A stretch of 64,000 bases of DNA from NCBI RefSeq assembly GCF_016722925.1, contig NZ_JAEQNC010000008.1, positions 1 to 64,000 on the forward strand. The letters run 5' to 3'. This DNA is from Phytoamicus setariae. Lineage in GTDB: Bacteria > Pseudomonadota > Alphaproteobacteria > Rhizobiales > Rhizobiaceae. Shown here one piece after another: positions 60,661-64,000 of this stretch; position 1 is the first letter of the stretch, and the number at the start of each line of letters is the position of its first letter. Made by a program: the position numbers and the translations under genes. Under the pieces are notes generated by a model, which had not been told where the DNA came from, ran no database searches, and saw nothing but the letters and a program-made list of their open reading frames with translations.

Positions 60661-61455
60661 CTAGGTTCGGCTTCGACGCTTGTAGATGCGGTCGAGAAAG
60701 CCGAGAATTGCATAGTTTACAACCTCGGCGTTTTCGAGGTTCGAGGTGTGTCCGGATTTGGGCACTTTGACCAGCGTGGCATCCGGCAGCTTTTCCAGCA
60801 TGGAGTAGGCGCGCTCGATGGGAACCGGCATGTCGCCCGCGGCATGGATGATCAGCACCGGCTTGTCGATCTCGCGCAGGCGTTCTGTCAAGTCGGGCTT
60901 ATGCACCCAGGATGCGCCTTGCGCCCAGACGGCGCGGGACGGGATTTTTGTCGTCCAGTGATCGATCCAGTGGTCAACCAGGCCGGGATTGTTGGCATAG
61001 GTATATTCGCCGAAGCAGAATGGCGCGGCCCATTCCGCACGTTCGCGGGATACCATTCCGTCGACGTTGAACTTCTCGAATTCGGCGTCAAAGGCGATCT
61101 GCGCATCCTCGGGATAGGCACAAGCCTGGCCCTCGATAATGATGAAGCCATCGGCGCGATCCAGATATTTCAGCCCAAAATCCACAGCCATGAACGCGCC
61201 GGTCGACATGCCCGCGACGACGTAGCTGGAAAGGCCGAGCTTTTCACCGAGGGCCGCCGTATCGTCGGCGAGATCAACCAGCGTGTGCGGCGTCGCCTTT
61301 CCGAGCAGCACGCGGCTGTTCTGGGAGATCGCCCGGTAGCCGTTGGCGGCAAGGAAGGCGAGCTGCGGATCGAACATCGTGTAGTCCATCAGCGTGCCGT
61401 GATTGAAAATCACCGCCGGGCCGGCACCACTTTCCTTGTATTGTTCTGACGTCAT
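60661..61455 (-). CDS. Alpha/beta hydrolase
   Basis: The 264-residue protein has the oxyanion-hole HG motif (VIFNHGTLMDYTMFDPQLAFLAANGYRAISQNSRVL), the nucleophile elbow AGMSTGAFMAVDFGLKYLDRADG (Ser in GMSTG), an acid in IIHAAGDMPVPIERAY and the C-terminal catalytic His in SGHTSNLENAEVVNYAILGFL. Its ATG overlaps the permease stop (ATGA at 61452-61455), so it is coupled to the importer. It may hydrolyse a CoA thioester, ring-opened lactone or formyl-amide intermediate; a formylkynurenine deformylase role is possible but not supported by specific motifs. Confidence 0.85.
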   Translation of the reverse strand: MTSEQYKESGAGPAVIFNHGTLMDYTMFDPQLAFLAANGYRAISQNSRVLLGKATPHTLVDLADDTAALGEKLGLSSYVVAGMSTGAFMAVDFGLKYLDRADGFIIIEGQACAYPEDAQIAFDAEFEKFNVDGMVSRERAEWAAPFCFGEYTYANNPGLVDHWIDHWTTKIPSRAVWAQGASWVHKPDLTERLREIDKPVLIIHAAGDMPVPIERAYSMLEKLPDATLVKVPKSGHTSNLENAEVVNYAILGFLDRIYKRRSRT

Positions 61456-62525
61456 CGGCTTTCGTCTCCCTGCTTCTTGCCGTCCAGTCGCGATGCCGGT
61501 TTTCCGAGCATCAGTTCGAGCGCCCCGAGCAAACCGCCGGGCCGCAGATAGAGCGTCAGCACCAACACCACGCCCAGAGTCAGCTGCGAGGTGCCAAGCG
61601 GCACCGAAAACCCCAGGCCGCCACTTTCCAACCCACGCATGAGCTGTTCCCAGAACGTCAGCAGGATGGTGCCGACGATAGCGCCGGCCACACTGTTGAG
61701 GCCGCCCAATACCGCCATGACCATCATCGGGATGACCAGTGCGGTGTAGAAAGATTTGGGCGAGAACGCGGTGAGGAAAAACGCCATCAGCGCGCCGCCG
61801 CAGCCCATGACGAAGGCGGACAGCACCCACGGCCATAGTCGCGCGGTCACGAGATTGATGCCGGCCGTCTCTGCCGCAAGCGCATCTTCGCGCACCGCCC
61901 GCGCACGTAAGCCTGGCCGGGAGAACTTGAACGCTGCTGCGAGCGCCGCCACCAGGATCACCGCTGTGTACACGCTCCAGAAATCGGCAAGCTTCGGCAC
62001 GCCGAAAAAGGTCTGGTTGCCGCGCGTCAGGGCGTCGGCATTGCGCAGGAGCTCGTTCATGATCACCAAAAAGCCGAACGTCATGATGCCCGCGGCGGCG
62101 CCGGCAAGCCGCATGACGATCGGTCCGATGAGCAGCGCCACGAGTGCCGCCGCCAACCCTCCGAGCAGGATGGCCGGAACCATTCCCAGCTGCGCGGTAG
62201 CCAGAAAGGCCGGTAGATGCGGCAGCGTAGCGGCCTTCATGCCGGCAGGCACCGAGACGAGCCCGGCTGCATAGGCACCGACCGCGACGAAACCGGGATG
62301 TCCGAATGAAACAATGCCAGTGCTGCCGGCGAATATCTGGTAGCCCATGGTCAGCACGATCGAGATGCCGAGGCTGACGATAAGCGCGCTGTACTGACCA
62401 GCGGTTACGATATCCAATACCGCGAGCAGCCCGACAAAGACCCCGGAAAGCAGAACCGCGCCGCCGACTGCGGCGCCATAGCCGGTGCGACCAAGCGGCT
62501 TGTCAATTGACAGGAACGGCATCAT
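61452..62525 (-). CDS. Branched-chain amino acid-type ABC permease LivM
   Basis: The 357-residue membrane protein shows the LivM pattern: ALIVSLGISIVLTMGYQIFAGSTGIVSFGHPGFVAVGAYAAGL, IMTFGFLVIMNELLRNADALTRGNQTFFGVP, RAVREDALAAETAGINLVTARLWPWVLSAFVMGCGGALMAFF and GGLNSVAGAIVGTILL. It forms the channel with LivH. Proteins of this family import amino acids and also aromatic acids. Confidence 0.93.
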   Translation of the reverse strand: MMPFLSIDKPLGRTGYGAAVGGAVLLSGVFVGLLAVLDIVTAGQYSALIVSLGISIVLTMGYQIFAGSTGIVSFGHPGFVAVGAYAAGLVSVPAGMKAATLPHLPAFLATAQLGMVPAILLGGLAAALVALLIGPIVMRLAGAAAGIMTFGFLVIMNELLRNADALTRGNQTFFGVPKLADFWSVYTAVILVAALAAAFKFSRPGLRARAVREDALAAETAGINLVTARLWPWVLSAFVMGCGGALMAFFLTAFSPKSFYTALVIPMMVMAVLGGLNSVAGAIVGTILLTFWEQLMRGLESGGLGFSVPLGTSQLTLGVVLVLTLYLRPGGLLGALELMLGKPASRLDGKKQGDESR

Positions 62526-63406
62526 TTCGACACCTCCAGCGTCTTGCCGGCTATGCCCTGTGGGCGCAGAAGCAGAATGAGAATAACCAGCACGAAGGCC
62601 AGCGTCTGTTGGTAGTTGATCAGCGGCGCATCGAGCGTTGCGGACAGAACGCTTTCGAGCATGCCGAGCGCAAGCCCGCCGATGACGGCGCCGCGCACGG
62701 TCCCTAGACCGCCGAGCACGACGGCGATGAACGCCTTCAGCGTCGGGTTGAAGTCTGCGCGTGGCGTCACAGTACCCGTTTGCGCGAACCAGACGAACGC
62801 CACAATCGCTGCGATGAAGCCGCTGAGCGCGAATACCAGCATCAGCACCCGGGAGGAGCGCACTGCCATCAATCGCGCAGTGGCCGCATCCTCGGCGGCG
62901 GCGCGGATCTCGATGCCGTAGCGGGTCTTGTGGATCAGGAAATCAAGTCCGATCAGCACGGCCGCCCCGAGAGCCAAGGCCACCAGTTGGAGGACAGAGA
63001 CGCGCACGATACCGAGGTCGAGCGAGGTGATCAGCGCCGATGGCGTTGGCACGACGCGGGGACCCTCGCCGAACACCATGACGGCGAGCGCCTGCAGCGC
63101 CATCGCGACACCGAACGAAGCGAGCAGCAACGTCGCGCCTGGCGCGCCGACAAACGGCAGGAAGGCGATCCGGCCCACCGCCATCGACAGCAGCATCGCA
63201 AACACAACCGAACCTGCAAGGCTGATTGGGTAGGGCAGACCCATCGCGTCAAGCAGGTAGAGCGCATAGCCCGACCAGACGATCAGGCCGCCATAGGCGA
63301 AATTGATAAGCCCCATGACGCTGAAGACCAGACTCAGCCCTAGCGCAAGCAGTACATAGAGTGTCCCGCTGCTGAGGCCGTCGACAAACATTTGCAAGAG
63401 GTTCAT
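62522..63406 (-). CDS. Branched-chain amino acid-type ABC permease LivH
   Basis: The 294-residue membrane protein has LFVDGLSSGTLYVLLALGLSLVFSVMGLINFAYGG, the coupling region IRAAAEDAATARLMAVRSSRVLMLVFALSGFIAAI and VLGGLGTVRGAVIGGLALGMLES. It overlaps LivM and LivF genes by four bases. Confidence 0.93.
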   Translation of the reverse strand: MNLLQMFVDGLSSGTLYVLLALGLSLVFSVMGLINFAYGGLIVWSGYALYLLDAMGLPYPISLAGSVVFAMLLSMAVGRIAFLPFVGAPGATLLLASFGVAMALQALAVMVFGEGPRVVPTPSALITSLDLGIVRVSVLQLVALALGAAVLIGLDFLIHKTRYGIEIRAAAEDAATARLMAVRSSRVLMLVFALSGFIAAIVAFVWFAQTGTVTPRADFNPTLKAFIAVVLGGLGTVRGAVIGGLALGMLESVLSATLDAPLINYQQTLAFVLVILILLLRPQGIAGKTLEVSK

Positions 63407-64000
63407 GCAGTTTCCACTCCGAGATAGGCCGAAGCAAGGTTGCCCGATTGCCGAAGTTTTTCGGCACTGTCGCGGCGAACGATGCAGCCGTTGCGCATGA
63501 CGATCGCATCGTCGGCGAGCGCCAGCGGCCGTCCCGCCGCTTCCTCGACGACGATGATCGTCAGCCCCTGCTTTTTGAGCAGGTGGAGCGTCGCATAGAC
63601 ATCGTCGGCCATTTTTGGTGACAGGCCTAGCGAAGGCTCGTCGAGCAAAAGGAGCTTCGGTCGGGCCATAAGCGCGCGGGCAATTGCCAGCATCTGTTGC
63701 TGGCCGCCGGACAGCGCGCCGCCAGAATTTTGCCGACGCTCCTTGAGGATGGGAAAAATCGAGTAGGCGCGCTCAAGGCCGTCCTTGACTGCCCCGGCGA
63801 AGCTTCGGCCGAGCTGGCCGCGCAACGGCGTTGCGCCGAGCATCAGATTTTCCTCGATCGACAGTGATGAGAAGATGCGCCGTCCTTCGGGGCAGAGGAT
63901 AAGTCCGCGCTCGCTGCGTGCTTCGGCCGAAAGCCGTGTGATGTCCGTGCCTTCGTAGAGCACTTGCCCATCCCACAGCGGGACCGAACCGCACATCGCC
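63403..64000 (-). CDS. Branched-chain amino acid-type ABC ATPase LivF (N-terminus beyond the window)
   Basis: The visible 199 codons cover LYEGTDITRLSAEARSERGLILCPEGRRIFSSLSIEENLMLGA, the signature LSGGQQQMLAIARALMARPKLLLLDEPSLGLSPKMADDVYATL and VEEAAGRPLALADDAIVMRNGCIVRRDSAEKLRQ, all typical of LivF. The Walker A region lies beyond base 64000. The operon probably continues with livG and a binding protein outside the window. Confidence 0.92.
   Translation of the reverse strand, partial: AMCGSVPLWDGQVLYEGTDITRLSAEARSERGLILCPEGRRIFSSLSIEENLMLGATPLRGQLGRSFAGAVKDGLERAYSIFPILKERRQNSGGALSGGQQQMLAIARALMARPKLLLLDEPSLGLSPKMADDVYATLHLLKKQGLTIIVVEEAAGRPLALADDAIVMRNGCIVRRDSAEKLRQSGNLASAYLGVETA

Noticed and set aside
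60661-61455. Naming the alpha/beta hydrolase as kynurenine formamidase
   Set aside because: Attractive from context, but the sequence lacks features specific to known formamidases, so only the fold is called.
1-64000. CRISPR arrays, rRNA or tRNA genes
   Set aside because: No regularly spaced direct repeats and no rRNA or cloverleaf-like sequence were seen on reading both strands; a covariance-model scan was not possible.

Overview
The window looks like part of a secondary replicon (chromid or megaplasmid) of an alphaproteobacterium of the order Rhizobiales/Hyphomicrobiales. The evidence is a complete repABC replication and partition cassette with its antisense RNA (48474-52198), a BioR-controlled bioBFDAZ biotin operon (16934-22836), a Pha/Mrp-type antiporter with fused A and B subunits (41461-47454), and many CUT1, polar amino acid and branched-chain amino acid type ABC importers. 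No rRNA, tRNA or CRISPR was found. Genus cannot be fixed from the sequence alone.

Layout. 1-7332: a polar amino acid ABC importer (partial permease, two paralogous binding proteins), a MarR-type regulator with a palindromic operator, and a translationally coupled trio (acyl-CoA ligase, thiolase-fold protein, DUF35 Zn-ribbon/OB protein) divergent from a LysR regulator. 7333-16933: accessory DNA with a HAD phosphatase, a DUF4375 protein, two outer-membrane barrel proteins, two tandem DUF1254/DUF1214 proteins and an HI0933-type flavoprotein, separated by non-coding DNA rich in small dispersed palindromes. 16934-22836: bioR, then bioB-F-D-A-Z, with exact TTATCTATAA boxes before bioR and bioB. 22837-23420: relic of an IS6-type transposase.

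23421-30216: sugar ABC operon (binding protein, two permeases, ROK-type kinase, GntR/UTRA regulator, SIS-domain protein, ATPase), probably for an amino sugar or related compound. 30378-35698: a second sugar ABC set without its own ATPase, followed in the same direction by a cystathionine gamma-synthase/lyase-like PLP enzyme and divergent from an RpiR regulator. 35811-37864: a GAF protein and an M24 peptidase. 38947-41367: the carboxynorspermidine decarboxylase and dehydrogenase pair for spermidine synthesis.

41461-47454: Mrp/Pha antiporter operon. 48474-52198: repABC. 52199-54417: IS6 relic, tyrosine recombinase and vapBC toxin-antitoxin genes, the last three overlapping head to tail. 54804-64000: a catabolic island joining kynureninase, a 2-aminobenzoate (anthranilate)-CoA ligase-like enzyme, a phosphotriesterase-family hydrolase, two SDR dehydrogenases, an alpha/beta hydrolase and a branched-chain-type ABC importer. 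It reads as uptake of a kynurenine- or anthranilate-containing compound and its breakdown through 2-aminobenzoyl-CoA. This island, and the thiolase-fold/DUF35 pair that lacks thiolase catalytic residues, are the best candidates for undescribed biochemistry.
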